64,000 nt of DNA from the NCBI RefSeq assembly GCF_004339565.1, contig NZ_SMFZ01000002.1, forward strand, positions 2,108,001-2,172,000, in the 5' to 3' direction. The stretch comes from Pseudonocardia endophytica. GTDB lineage: Bacteria; Actinomycetota; Actinomycetes; Mycobacteriales; Pseudonocardiaceae. Positions 48,123-56,348 of the stretch are shown one piece after another. Every line of letters starts with the position of its first letter. Positions within the stretch are counted from its first letter, which is position 1. The translations under genes were made by a program, and so were the position numbers. A model generated the notes under the pieces. That model searched no databases. It saw only the letters and a list, made by a program, of their open reading frames with translations, and had not been told where the DNA came from.

Positions 48123-49376
48123 TCAGTGGCCCAGCGCGCTCAGGACGGCCTGCGCGGCGCGACGGCCGCTGACCAGGGCTCCCTGTGTGGACGGGGTGTC
48201 CCGGTGGTCCCCGGCGACGAACAGGCCGTCGCCCAGCTCCACGTCACGGCGGACCGGTCGTCCGGCCGGGAACAGCGGCAGGGCCTCCGGGACCTCGGCG
48301 GTGTGCAGGTGCTCCCAGTCACCCGTCGAAACGCCCCAGATCCGGGCGAGCTCGCGGCGCACGGCGGACTCCCCGCCGTCGATCTCCGTCCCGACGATGG
48401 ACGACGCGACCAGCGGCCTCCCGTCGGACGAGTAGCCGGGTGCGGCGGCGGTCATGACCATCGTGTTGACCACCGGCCCACCGGTGCCGTCCAGGTGCAG
48501 GAGCGGCTCGGACGTCGGGGCGTGCGGCGGGACGTGGAAGAACGTGGTCAGCGCGTTCATCGTCGGCTCGGCGACGCCGGGCAGCAGCGACGCCGCGGTG
48601 CGCGGGTCCGCCGCGACGAGGACCGCCCTGGCCGAGAGCGACCCGTCGTCGGTGCGCACCGACGGCTGCGACCCGCCGTGCACGGAGTGCACCCGCACCC
48701 CGAGCGAGATCGGGAGCCCGGTCGCGAGACGGCGGGGGAGGGCCTCCATGCCGTCGTCGGGGACGACGATCGTGCCGAGCGCGAAGCTGCGCCACACCAG
48801 CCGGACGAACGCCTCGGACGTCTCCAGCGCCGTCTCGCCGAGCACGCCGGACAGGAACGGGCGCAGGAACCGGTCGGTGACCGGACCGCCGAGGCCGGCC
48901 GCGGCGAGGTCGTCGGCACCGGACCGCTTGATCCGGGTCGCCGTCCGGGAGGGTGGCGAGCCCAGCACCCGCGAGGTCCAGGCCACGAGCCGTGCCTTGT
49001 CCAGTGGACCGAACAGGTCGTCGGTCGCCGTCGCGGGCGCCTGCGCGGGGCGGCGCAGCGGGTTCACGAAGCGGTGCAGCTCGCCGTCGCCTGCCCGGAT
49101 CGCGGCACCGGGCGCGAACCTGCGGGCGCCGAGCGAATCCAGGCCGTGTGGAGCCAGCGCGGCCTTCAGCGCCGGGTAGGACGTGTTGAGGACCTGGAAA
49201 CCGCGGTCGCAGCGGAAGCCGTCGACGACGTCGGTCGCCATCCGCCCGCCGACCCGGTCGGACGCCTCCAGCACCCGGACCCGGAGCCCATCGCGCTGCA
49301 GCACACGCGCCGCGCGCAGCCCGGCGAGCCCGGCCCCGACCACGAGGACGTCCGCGTCCGGCTCCGCGGTGCTCAT
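48123..49376 (-). CDS. FAD-dependent NAD(P)/amine-oxidase-type oxidoreductase
   Basis: A 417-residue flavoprotein of the phytoene desaturase/protoporphyrinogen oxidase-like superfamily. The Rossmann motif is VLVVGAGLAGLRAARVLQRDGLRVRVLEASDRVGGRM at the N-terminus, and the FAD-binding C-terminal segment is LFVAGDHRDTPSTQGALVSGRRAAQAVL. Middle-domain sequence gives no substrate clue. It is not part of the mycobacterial order and is an insertion between lipB and the TIGR01777 gene. Confidence 0.88.
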   Translation of the reverse strand: MSTAEPDADVLVVGAGLAGLRAARVLQRDGLRVRVLEASDRVGGRMATDVVDGFRCDRGFQVLNTSYPALKAALAPHGLDSLGARRFAPGAAIRAGDGELHRFVNPLRRPAQAPATATDDLFGPLDKARLVAWTSRVLGSPPSRTATRIKRSGADDLAAAGLGGPVTDRFLRPFLSGVLGETALETSEAFVRLVWRSFALGTIVVPDDGMEALPRRLATGLPISLGVRVHSVHGGSQPSVRTDDGSLSARAVLVAADPRTAASLLPGVAEPTMNALTTFFHVPPHAPTSEPLLHLDGTGGPVVNTMVMTAAAPGYSSDGRPLVASSIVGTEIDGGESAVRRELARIWGVSTGDWEHLHTAEVPEALPLFPAGRPVRRDVELGDGLFVAGDHRDTPSTQGALVSGRRAAQAVLSALGH

Positions 49377-49434
49377 GCCGCCCCGGCGGGACGGAGCGCC
49401 GCTTCAGCGGGACGGACGGCGCCGGCGGGAGAGC

Positions 49435-50325
49435 TCACGACCCGACCGCCGCCGACAGCGCGTCGCCGACGGTGTGGTGCCGGAACTGGAACCCCGCGTC
49501 CAGCAGCGCTTTCGGCACCGCCCGCTGGCCGGTGAGCAGCATCTCGCGACCCATCTCACCGACCGCCGCGGTGATCGCGAACGCGGGCACCGGCAGCGGC
49601 GTCGGACGCCCGAGCGCGGCACCCAGCTCGGCGGTGAACTCGGCGTTCGTCACCGGCACCGGGCCGGTGACGTTCGCCGGGCCGGACAGCGCGTCGTTCT
49701 CGACGGCGAACGTGATCGCGTTCACCTCGTCGTCCAGCGAGACCCACGGCCAGTACTGGCGGCCGTCGCCGATCCGGCCGCCCAGGAAACCCTTGAACAG
49801 CGGACGGACCCGTGACATCAGCCCGCCCGACGGGGAGAGCACCAGGCCGGTCCGGACGTTCACGACGCGGGCACCGGCCTGACGCGCCGGCTCCGCGGCG
49901 GCCTCCCAGTCGCGGCAGACGTCGGCGAGGAAGCCGTTACCCGACGGCGTCGACTCGTCGGCCTCGCGGTCCCCGGTGTCGCCGTAGTAGCCGACGGCCG
50001 ACCCGCTGACCATGACCGGCACACCCTGCCGGGCGACGGCCGTCGCCAACACGTCCGTCGGGACCGTCCGGGAGTCCCTGATCGCCTGCTTGCGGGCGCC
50101 GCTCCATGGCCGGTCCGCGATCCCGACGCCGCCGAGGCTGACGACGGCGTCGGCGCCGTCCAGCGCACCGTCCTCGATCGTCCCGGACGGCGGGTCCCAC
50201 CCGCGTTCGTCGGGGGCGGCGGGGGAGCGGCGCACCAGGCGCAGCACCTCGTGCCCGGTTCCCCGCAGGTGGGCGACCAGGGCGGTTCCGATCAGGCCGG
50301 ACGAACCGGCCACGACGACTCGCAC
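49435..50325 (-). CDS. TIGR01777 family NAD-dependent epimerase/dehydratase-like protein
   Basis: A 296-residue extended-SDR protein. It has VVVAGSSGLIGTALVAHLRGTGHEVLRLVR, then AVVSLGGVGIADRPWSGARKQAIRDSR, SGSAVGYYGDTGD, VRTGLVLSPSGGLM and the C-terminal DUF1731 segment (VPAFAITAAVGEMGREMLLTGQRAVPKALLDAGFQF). It corresponds to Rv2216, whose place between the E2 and lipB genes is conserved. Function is unknown. It follows the E2 gene after 79 nt on the same strand. Confidence 0.93.
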   Translation of the reverse strand: MRVVVAGSSGLIGTALVAHLRGTGHEVLRLVRRSPAAPDERGWDPPSGTIEDGALDGADAVVSLGGVGIADRPWSGARKQAIRDSRTVPTDVLATAVARQGVPVMVSGSAVGYYGDTGDREADESTPSGNGFLADVCRDWEAAAEPARQAGARVVNVRTGLVLSPSGGLMSRVRPLFKGFLGGRIGDGRQYWPWVSLDDEVNAITFAVENDALSGPANVTGPVPVTNAEFTAELGAALGRPTPLPVPAFAITAAVGEMGREMLLTGQRAVPKALLDAGFQFRHHTVGDALSAAVGS

Positions 50326-50404
50326 GGCGGGAATCCTTCCGGAGGGTCGAAGATCGCGCGAGGTGGGGTCCGCCGCGTGCGACGGACCCCACCTCCGAGC
50401 GTGC

Positions 50405-52282
50405 CTACAGCCCCAGCTCGGCCTCGAACGCGCCCTCCTCGAGGCGTGCCCTGACGGCCGACAGGAACCGGCCCGCGTCGGCGCCGTCGACCAGGCGGTG
50501 GTCGTAGGTCATCGGCAGGAAGCAGACCGAGCGGACGGCGATCACGTCGTCGCCCTCCGGCCCCTGCACGACCTTCGGCTCCTTCGAGATCGCACCGGTG
50601 CCCAGGATCCCGACCTGCGGCTGGTTGATGATCGGGGTGTCGAACAGCGCCCCGGCCGAGCCGATGTTGGTGATCGTGAACGTGCCGCCGGACAGCTCGT
50701 CGGGGCCGATCTTGGCGTCCCGGGTGCGGCCCGCCACGTCGGCGATCTTCTTGGCCAGGCCGGCCAGGGACAGGTCGTCCGCGTTCTTGATCACCGGGAC
50801 GAGCAGGCCGCGCGGCGTGTCCACGGCGATGCCCAGGTGGACGGCACCGTGGTAGGTGACCTGCTTGCCGTCCTCGCTGATCGACGCGTTGACCGACGGG
50901 AACGCCTTGAGCGCCTCGACGGTGGCCTTCGCGATGAAGCCGAGGAAGGTCAGGTTGGCGCCCTCGCGGCGGCGGAACTCGTCCTTGACCCGGTTGCGCA
51001 GCTTGACGATCCGGGTGAGGTCGACCTCCTGGACGGTGGTCAGCTGCGCGGACGTCGCGAGCGACTCCGTCATCCGCTGCGCGATCACCTGGCGCAGGCG
51101 CGGCAGCTTGACCGTCGTGCCCGGCTCCGGGGAGCCCTCGGCGCGGGTCGGGACGGTCTGCGGCTCCTTCGGGGCGCCACCGCCCTGCGGAGCCGTCGCG
51201 GAAGCGGGCGCGGACGGCGAGGCGGCCGGCGCGCTCTTCGACTCCGCCGCGGCCAGCACGTCCTGCTTGCGGATGCGCCCGCCGACACCGCTGCCGGTCA
51301 GCGACGACAGGTCCACCCCGTGCTCGGAGGCCAGCTTGCGCACCAGCGGCGTGACGTAGGGCCTGTCTCCGCCGGAGCCGTTCCCGGACGGCGCGGCCTC
51401 CTGGCGGGCGGCGTCCTCCTGAGCCGGCGAGTCCTCCTGCGGCGGCGAGGCCTGCTGCTTCGGCTCCGAACCGGCCTTCTCCTCGACGACCGTGCGCGGC
51501 TCGGCCTTCGGGGCGGGCTCGGCCTTCGGGGCCGGCTCGGGCTCCGGCTCGGGCGCCTTCTCCTCGGTCTTCTGCTGCTCACCGTCGGACGAGCCGCCGC
51601 CGGACGACCCACCGGCCGGTGCCGCGGACGCGTCGCCGATCACCGCGAGCTGTCCGCCGACCTCGACCGTGTCGTCCTCGTTCACGGTGTGCTCGAGCAC
51701 GGTGCCCGCCACCGGCGACGGGATCTCGGTGTCCACCTTGTCCGTGGAGACCTCGAGCAGCGGCTCGTCGACGGCCACCTCGTCGCCGACCTGCTTGAGC
51801 CAGCGGGTGATCGTGCCCTCGGTGACGCTCTCGCCCAGCTCGGGCATCGTGACCGGCGTTCCCTCGCCACCGCCGCTCCCGCCGGAGGCGCCGCTCGATC
51901 CGGACGACGCCGCAGCCGGCTCCGGCTCGGGTTCCGGCTCGGGCTCCGGGGCGGCCTGCTGCTCGGCGGGCGCCTCCTCCTGCGCGGGCGCCTCCTCCTG
52001 GGCCTCGCCGGAGTCGCTGCCGCCGGAGTCGGCGGGGGCCTCGCCCTCGTCGCCGATCACGGCCAGGTCTCCACCGACCTCGACGGTCTCGTCCTCCGCG
52101 GCCACGATCCGCTGCAGCACACCGGCCGCCGGGCTCGGGATCTCGGTGTCCACCTTGTCCGTGGAGACCTCGAGCAACGGCTCGTCGACCGCGACCGTGT
52201 CGCCCTCTGCCTTGAGCCAGCGCGTGATCGTGCCCTCGGTGACGCTCTCACCGAGGGCGGGCATCTGAACGGTGGTCGCCAT
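50405..52282 (-). CDS. sucB: 2-oxoacid dehydrogenase E2 (dihydrolipoamide acyltransferase) with two lipoyl domains
   Basis: A 625-residue E2. Lipoyl domain 1 covers residues 1-78 (Lys43 in STDKVDTE) and lipoyl domain 2 residues 142-218 (Lys182). Two long Pro/Glu/Ala linkers with EP repeats follow each. The E3-binding domain is at about 308-345 (YVTPLVRKLASEHGVDL, GRIRKQDVL). The catalytic domain from about 395 ends with the DHRLVDG active-site motif. It matches the actinobacterial DlaT/SucB E2 shared by pyruvate and 2-oxoglutarate dehydrogenases. The lpd gene lies immediately upstream on the same strand. Confidence 0.95.
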   Translation of the reverse strand: MATTVQMPALGESVTEGTITRWLKAEGDTVAVDEPLLEVSTDKVDTEIPSPAAGVLQRIVAAEDETVEVGGDLAVIGDEGEAPADSGGSDSGEAQEEAPAQEEAPAEQQAAPEPEPEPEPEPAAASSGSSGASGGSGGGEGTPVTMPELGESVTEGTITRWLKQVGDEVAVDEPLLEVSTDKVDTEIPSPVAGTVLEHTVNEDDTVEVGGQLAVIGDASAAPAGGSSGGGSSDGEQQKTEEKAPEPEPEPAPKAEPAPKAEPRTVVEEKAGSEPKQQASPPQEDSPAQEDAARQEAAPSGNGSGGDRPYVTPLVRKLASEHGVDLSSLTGSGVGGRIRKQDVLAAAESKSAPAASPSAPASATAPQGGGAPKEPQTVPTRAEGSPEPGTTVKLPRLRQVIAQRMTESLATSAQLTTVQEVDLTRIVKLRNRVKDEFRRREGANLTFLGFIAKATVEALKAFPSVNASISEDGKQVTYHGAVHLGIAVDTPRGLLVPVIKNADDLSLAGLAKKIADVAGRTRDAKIGPDELSGGTFTITNIGSAGALFDTPIINQPQVGILGTGAISKEPKVVQGPEGDDVIAVRSVCFLPMTYDHRLVDGADAGRFLSAVRARLEEGAFEAELGL

Positions 52283-52334
52283 GTCGGGTCGTGCTCCTCT
52301 TCCCTGTGGGGGTTCGCGGGTCGGGGTGGTGGGC

Positions 52335-53714
52335 TCAGCCGTGGGTGTGCAGCGGCTTCCCGGCCAGGGCCAGGTGGGCCTCGCCGAGTGCCTCGTTCTG
52401 GGTCGGGTGTGCGTGGATCAGCGCCGCCACGTCCGTCGGCAGCGCCTCCCAGTTGTAGACGAGCTGGGCCTCGCCGATCAGCTCACCGACGCGGGAGCCG
52501 ACCATGTGCACGCCGACGACCGGGCCGTCCTCGCCGGCCTGCACCAGCTTGACCGCGCCGGAGGTCTGCAGGATCTGCGACTTGCCGTTGCCGCCCAGGT
52601 CGTAGGTGACGGTGCGCACGTCGTCGTGCTGTTCGCGGGCCTGCGCCTCGGTCAGGCCGACGGACGCGACCTCCGGCTCGCAGTACGTCACGCGCGGGAT
52701 GCCTGCCTCTGCGACGGGTGCGGGCGCCAGGCCGGCGATCCGCTCGGCCACGAAGATCCCGTGCGCGAAGCCGCGGTGCGCGAGCTGCAGGCCGGGTGTG
52801 ATGTCGCCGACGGCGTACACGCCGTCGAGGTTCGTGCGCAGCTGCTCGTCGACGACGACGAAGCCGCGTTCCATGGTCAGGCCCGCCTCGGTGTAGCCGT
52901 GGCCGGTGGTGTTCGGGCCCCGTCCGACGGCGACGAGCAGCAGGTCCGCCTCGATCTCCTCGCCGGACTCCAGCGCGACGGTCACCGTGTCGTCGGTCTG
53001 CCGGGCGCCCGCGAACGTCGCGCCGGTCTTCGCCTTGATCTTGCGACGGCGGAACGCGCGCTCGAGCAGCTTCGACGCGAACTCGTCCTCGCTCGGCACC
53101 AGGTGCCCCAGCGCCTCGACGACCGTGACGTCGGCACCGAACGAGCGCCACACGCTGGCGAACTCGACGCCGATCACGCCGCCGCCGAGCACCACGACCC
53201 GCTGCGGTGCCTCGTCGAGCGAGATCGCCTGGTCGGACGTGACGATCCGGCCGCCGATCTCCAGCCCGTCCAGCGTGCGGGCGTAGGAACCGGTGGCGAG
53301 CACCACGTTCGTGCCGGTGTACCGGTCGTCGCCGACGGCCACGGTGCGGTCACCGACGAACCGGCCCGCGCCCTCGACCAGGGTGACGCCCCGGGAGGAC
53401 ACCAGCCCCTGCAGTCCCTTGTAGAGCTTGGAGACGACACCGTCCTTGTAGGAGTTGACGCCCTCCATGTCGATGCCGTCCAGCGTGGACCGGACGCCGA
53501 CGCGTCCCCCGTCGCGGGCGTGGTCGGCGACCTCCGCGGCGTGCAGCAGCGCCTTCGTCGGGATGCAGCCGCGGTGCAGGCACGTGCCCCCGAGCTTGTC
53601 CTTCTCGACGAGCACGACCGACAGGCCGAGCTCGGCGGCCCGCAACGCACAGGCGTAGCCGCCGGACCCACCGCCCAGGATCACCAGGTCGGCTGTCTGT
53701 TCGGCCACCGACAC
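52335..53714 (-). CDS. lpdA: Dihydrolipoyl dehydrogenase (E3)
   Basis: A 459-residue flavoprotein that reoxidises the lipoyl groups of E2 with NAD. FAD motif is LVILGGGSGGYACALRAAELG, the redox disulphide is GGTCLHRGCIPTK, the NAD motif is VVVLGGGVIGVEFASVWRSFG, YAVGDITPGLQLAH follows, and the C-terminal active-site His-Glu pair is in HAHPTQNEALGEAH. Start is taken as GTG at 53714, giving SVAEQTADLVILGG, with AGAGGGG upstream. It is 52 nt ahead of the E2 gene, forming an E3-E2 operon. Confidence 0.95.
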   Translation of the reverse strand: MSVAEQTADLVILGGGSGGYACALRAAELGLSVVLVEKDKLGGTCLHRGCIPTKALLHAAEVADHARDGGRVGVRSTLDGIDMEGVNSYKDGVVSKLYKGLQGLVSSRGVTLVEGAGRFVGDRTVAVGDDRYTGTNVVLATGSYARTLDGLEIGGRIVTSDQAISLDEAPQRVVVLGGGVIGVEFASVWRSFGADVTVVEALGHLVPSEDEFASKLLERAFRRRKIKAKTGATFAGARQTDDTVTVALESGEEIEADLLLVAVGRGPNTTGHGYTEAGLTMERGFVVVDEQLRTNLDGVYAVGDITPGLQLAHRGFAHGIFVAERIAGLAPAPVAEAGIPRVTYCEPEVASVGLTEAQAREQHDDVRTVTYDLGGNGKSQILQTSGAVKLVQAGEDGPVVGVHMVGSRVGELIGEAQLVYNWEALPTDVAALIHAHPTQNEALGEAHLALAGKPLHTHG

Positions 53715-53896
53715 ACCCCTCTCGACGCACGTGACCACCCGCGACGCCCATCTTGTCACCCATGCCCGACGCCGCCATGTGGGGCACCGAGGTCGGCGGC
53801 CGCCGCGCCGGGACGCCGGCACGGGAGCGAATCCGGCGCCTCGCGCGTTGTCGGGGGAGATCAGGTGTGACCCGGGTGGGGACGGAGGGGGATGGC

Positions 53897-54289
53897 ATGG
53901 GTCTGCTGGACAGGTTCCGGTCCCGCAAGCCGAAGCCCGACAGGAAGGCCGCGGCCGGTGCGGAGGCACATCTGCGCAGCTGGACGCAGGCGCGGATCGG
54001 CGTGGAGGCGTTCGTCGAGCCGCAGACGGTGATCACCGAGACGACCGTCGTGCTGGTCGCGCACGACGGGGAGTGGACGCGACGGCGGGTCGGCGACCCG
54101 TCGCGGGCGGCGAAGCTCGCACGGTCGTTGAAGATCCCGATCTACGACGTGCAGGTGGTCGGCTACCCGCAGCGCATGCGTGACCACGACGCCCGCGAGC
54201 GGATCGAGCGCAAGCGCGCCGAGCGCGACGAACTGCGCGGCATCACCGACGACGACCTGCGCAAGCTGCTCGGCGAGGACCCGGCCTGA
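53897..54289 (+). CDS. Hypothetical protein, 130 residues
   Basis: I do not recognise the family. It starts MGLLDRFRSRKPKPDRK after GGAGGGGG, then has a compact domain (EAFVEPQTVITETTVVLVAHDGEWTRRRVG, then LARSLKIPIYDVQVVGYPQRMRDHDAR) and a charged C-terminal helix ending DDLRKLLGEDPA. There are no membrane segments. It is divergent from lpdA and convergent with the SDR gene across the hairpin at 54331. Confidence 0.75.
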   Translation: MGLLDRFRSRKPKPDRKAAAGAEAHLRSWTQARIGVEAFVEPQTVITETTVVLVAHDGEWTRRRVGDPSRAAKLARSLKIPIYDVQVVGYPQRMRDHDARERIERKRAERDELRGITDDDLRKLLGEDPA

Positions 54290-54330
54290 CGCCCCGCCCC
54301 GTCCCTGACTCGCCCCGCCCTTCCCACTTT

Positions 54331-54387
54331 CCCGAACGAACGGCACCTTCGAGCAATGTGATTGCCCGAAGGTGCCGTTCGTTCGGG
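54331..54387. terminator. Long hairpin in convergent gap, copy 2
   Basis: A 27-bp inverted repeat with one mismatch and the 3-nt loop GTG, starting CCCGAACGAACGGCACC and ending GTGCCGTTCGTTCGGG. Its left arm is identical to that at 47064. It lies between the convergent 130-residue hypothetical gene and the SDR gene, so it probably acts as a bidirectional terminator. Confidence 0.8.
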
Positions 54388-54403
54388 TCGGGTTGGGCGC
54401 GGG

Positions 54404-55252
54404 TCAGTGGGGCGCGCGCAGGGAGCGCGCCTTCCGGGCGCCGATCGCGCGCATCGCCGGCTCCATCCGCAGCGCCGGGCCGGGGGCGAACCCGGTCAGG
54501 CGCAGGATCGCGCCCCGCCACGACGGGAGCGTCCGGTAGACGCGGCTCGTGCCGAACATGCCGACGAGTCCGCTCGCGACCTGCTCCGGTGTGACGAGCA
54601 TCCCGGAGCGGACGAGCGCCTGCCCCTGACCGCCGGGCTCCATCGACCGCAGCAACTCGGTGTTCACGCCGTCCGGGTTGATCACGTGCACCCGGATGCC
54701 CTCGCGGCGCACCTCGGAGGCGAGCGCGCTCATGGCGGACAGCGCCCCGGCCTTCGACGCCGCGTAGACCGACAGCCCCGGCACCGGGCCGAGCGCGGAG
54801 AGCGAGACGGTCGCCCCGATCTCGCCGCCGCGGACGCCCGTCGCGGCCTGCTCCCGGTACGCCGCGACGGCCGCGCGGGCTCCCCACAGCTGGCCCAGCA
54901 TGTTGATCTCGACGAGCGCACGCAGCTTGCCCTCGTCCATGTCGGCCACCGTGCCGTCGAACCCGACGCCTGCGTTGCTGACCCACGCGCCCAGTGGGGC
55001 GATCTCGCGGGCCTGCGCCGTGATGTCGCGCGCGGCGGCCGGGTCGGTGACGTCGTAGGCGGCCCCGCCCGCGGCGCCGATCCGCTCGGCGGTGTCCGTG
55101 GCCTGGGCCTCGTCGAGGTCGGTGACGAGCACCCGGTAGCCGCTGCGGACCAGTTCGCGGGCGATGGCCTCACCGATGCCGCGCGCGGCGCCGGTGACGA
55201 CGGCCGATCGCGGGGCGTGCGAGGGGACGGTGTGCGGTGCTCGCCGGATCAT
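54404..55252 (-). CDS. Short-chain dehydrogenase/reductase
   Basis: A 282-residue SDR: SAVVTGAARGIGEAIARELVRSGYRVLVTDLDEAQA (cofactor site with acidic residue), WVSNAGVGFDG in place of the usual NNAG, VSLSALGPVPGLSVYAASKAGALSAMSAL with YxxxK, and HVINPDGVNTELL. The C-terminal 50 residues (VYRTLPSWRGAILRLTGFAPGPALRMEPAMRAIG) are longer than usual and amphipathic, perhaps membrane-associating. The ATG at 55252 is chosen. Substrate unknown. Confidence 0.88.
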   Translation of the reverse strand: MIRRAPHTVPSHAPRSAVVTGAARGIGEAIARELVRSGYRVLVTDLDEAQATDTAERIGAAGGAAYDVTDPAAARDITAQAREIAPLGAWVSNAGVGFDGTVADMDEGKLRALVEINMLGQLWGARAAVAAYREQAATGVRGGEIGATVSLSALGPVPGLSVYAASKAGALSAMSALASEVRREGIRVHVINPDGVNTELLRSMEPGGQGQALVRSGMLVTPEQVASGLVGMFGTSRVYRTLPSWRGAILRLTGFAPGPALRMEPAMRAIGARKARSLRAPH

Positions 55253-55292
55253 GGCGCGCAGTATGCCGGTAGGAGTTACCGGTCGGTAGGGA

Positions 55293-56345
55293 GTGGACAA
55301 TGGTCGCGTGCCGTCCCTGCAGAACCGCGTGCGGACCGCGGCCGAGCAGGCGCTCGCCGCGTCCGGCGTGGTCACCCCGTGCGACGTGCTGTGCGGGCTC
55401 GGCTGGGTCGCGCCGCCGAACGTCGAGCGCTGGCGGTCCGGACGGATGCCGCACCTGGCGTCGGTGCTCCCGGTACCGCTGGAGCGGGTCACCTCGGTCC
55501 TCGACGTCGCCGGTCGCTGGGCTGCGGAGCGGGGGCTGCAGGCCGTCGAGGGTGAGCAGCTGACGGTCGGACGGGACCGCCGCCCCCTGCGGTTCGCCGA
55601 GGACGGCCCGCCCGCGCTCGAGCTCGCGATGCGCACGCACTGGCTCTCGCCGGACCTGACCGCGGCGAAGCGCGACCGTGTCGTCGAGAAGCAGAACAAG
55701 ACGCCGGACCTCATCGTGGTCGAGCCGGTGTTCGCGTTCACGTGCGTCGGGTGCGGCGCGGACGAGGGGCTGTTCACCGAGGAGGAGCGCGGGCCGGTGT
55801 GCCTGACCTGCGCGGACCTCGACCACCTCGTGTTCCTGCCGTCCGGCGACGCCACGCTCACCCGGCGGGCGCGGGCGCAGAGCACGCTCTCGGCCGTCGT
55901 CGTGCGGTGGAACCGGCGGCGCAAGCGCAACGAGCGCCGCGGCGCCCTCGTCGAGGTCGACGCGCTGGAGCGGGCCGAGGCGAGCCTGCTCACCGACGCC
56001 GACGCGCGGGCCCGTCAGCGCGAGCGCGCCAGGGAGCGGGCGGTCCGCCAGGACGCCGAGCTGGTCGAGCGCATGACCGCCCGGATCGGGGAGCTGTTCC
56101 CCGGCTGCCCGGCCGACCGTGCCCGCGCGATCGCCGACCACACGGCGCTGCGGGGCAGCGGGCGTGTCGGGCGCAGCGCCGCGGGACGGGCTCTGGACGA
56201 CGACGCGCTGGCCGCCGCCGTCGTCGCGTCCGTGCGGCACGAGGACACGGACTACGACGCGATGCTCGCCGCGGGCGTCGCCCGCGAGGACGCCCGCGAC
56301 CGCATCCGCGCGGGAGTCGACGCCGTGCTCGACGGCTGGCGCTGA
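55293..56345 (+). CDS. DUF2293 domain protein with zinc-binding motif
   Basis: A 350-residue protein. A four-cysteine motif (TCVGCGADEG followed by VCLTCADLDH) at about residues 150-175 could bind zinc. The C-terminal third carries the DUF2293 domain (RIGELFPGCPADRARAIADHTALRGSGRVGRSAAGRALDDDALAAAVVASVRHEDTDYDAML). A central Arg-rich helix (RWNRRRKRNERR) is basic enough to bind nucleic acid. The start is uncertain: GTG at 55293 is given, GTG at 55308 is possible. It is divergent from the SDR gene. Confidence 0.85.
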   Translation: MDNGRVPSLQNRVRTAAEQALAASGVVTPCDVLCGLGWVAPPNVERWRSGRMPHLASVLPVPLERVTSVLDVAGRWAAERGLQAVEGEQLTVGRDRRPLRFAEDGPPALELAMRTHWLSPDLTAAKRDRVVEKQNKTPDLIVVEPVFAFTCVGCGADEGLFTEEERGPVCLTCADLDHLVFLPSGDATLTRRARAQSTLSAVVVRWNRRRKRNERRGALVEVDALERAEASLLTDADARARQRERARERAVRQDAELVERMTARIGELFPGCPADRARAIADHTALRGSGRVGRSAAGRALDDDALAAAVVASVRHEDTDYDAMLAAGVAREDARDRIRAGVDAVLDGWR

Positions 56346-56348
56346 CCG

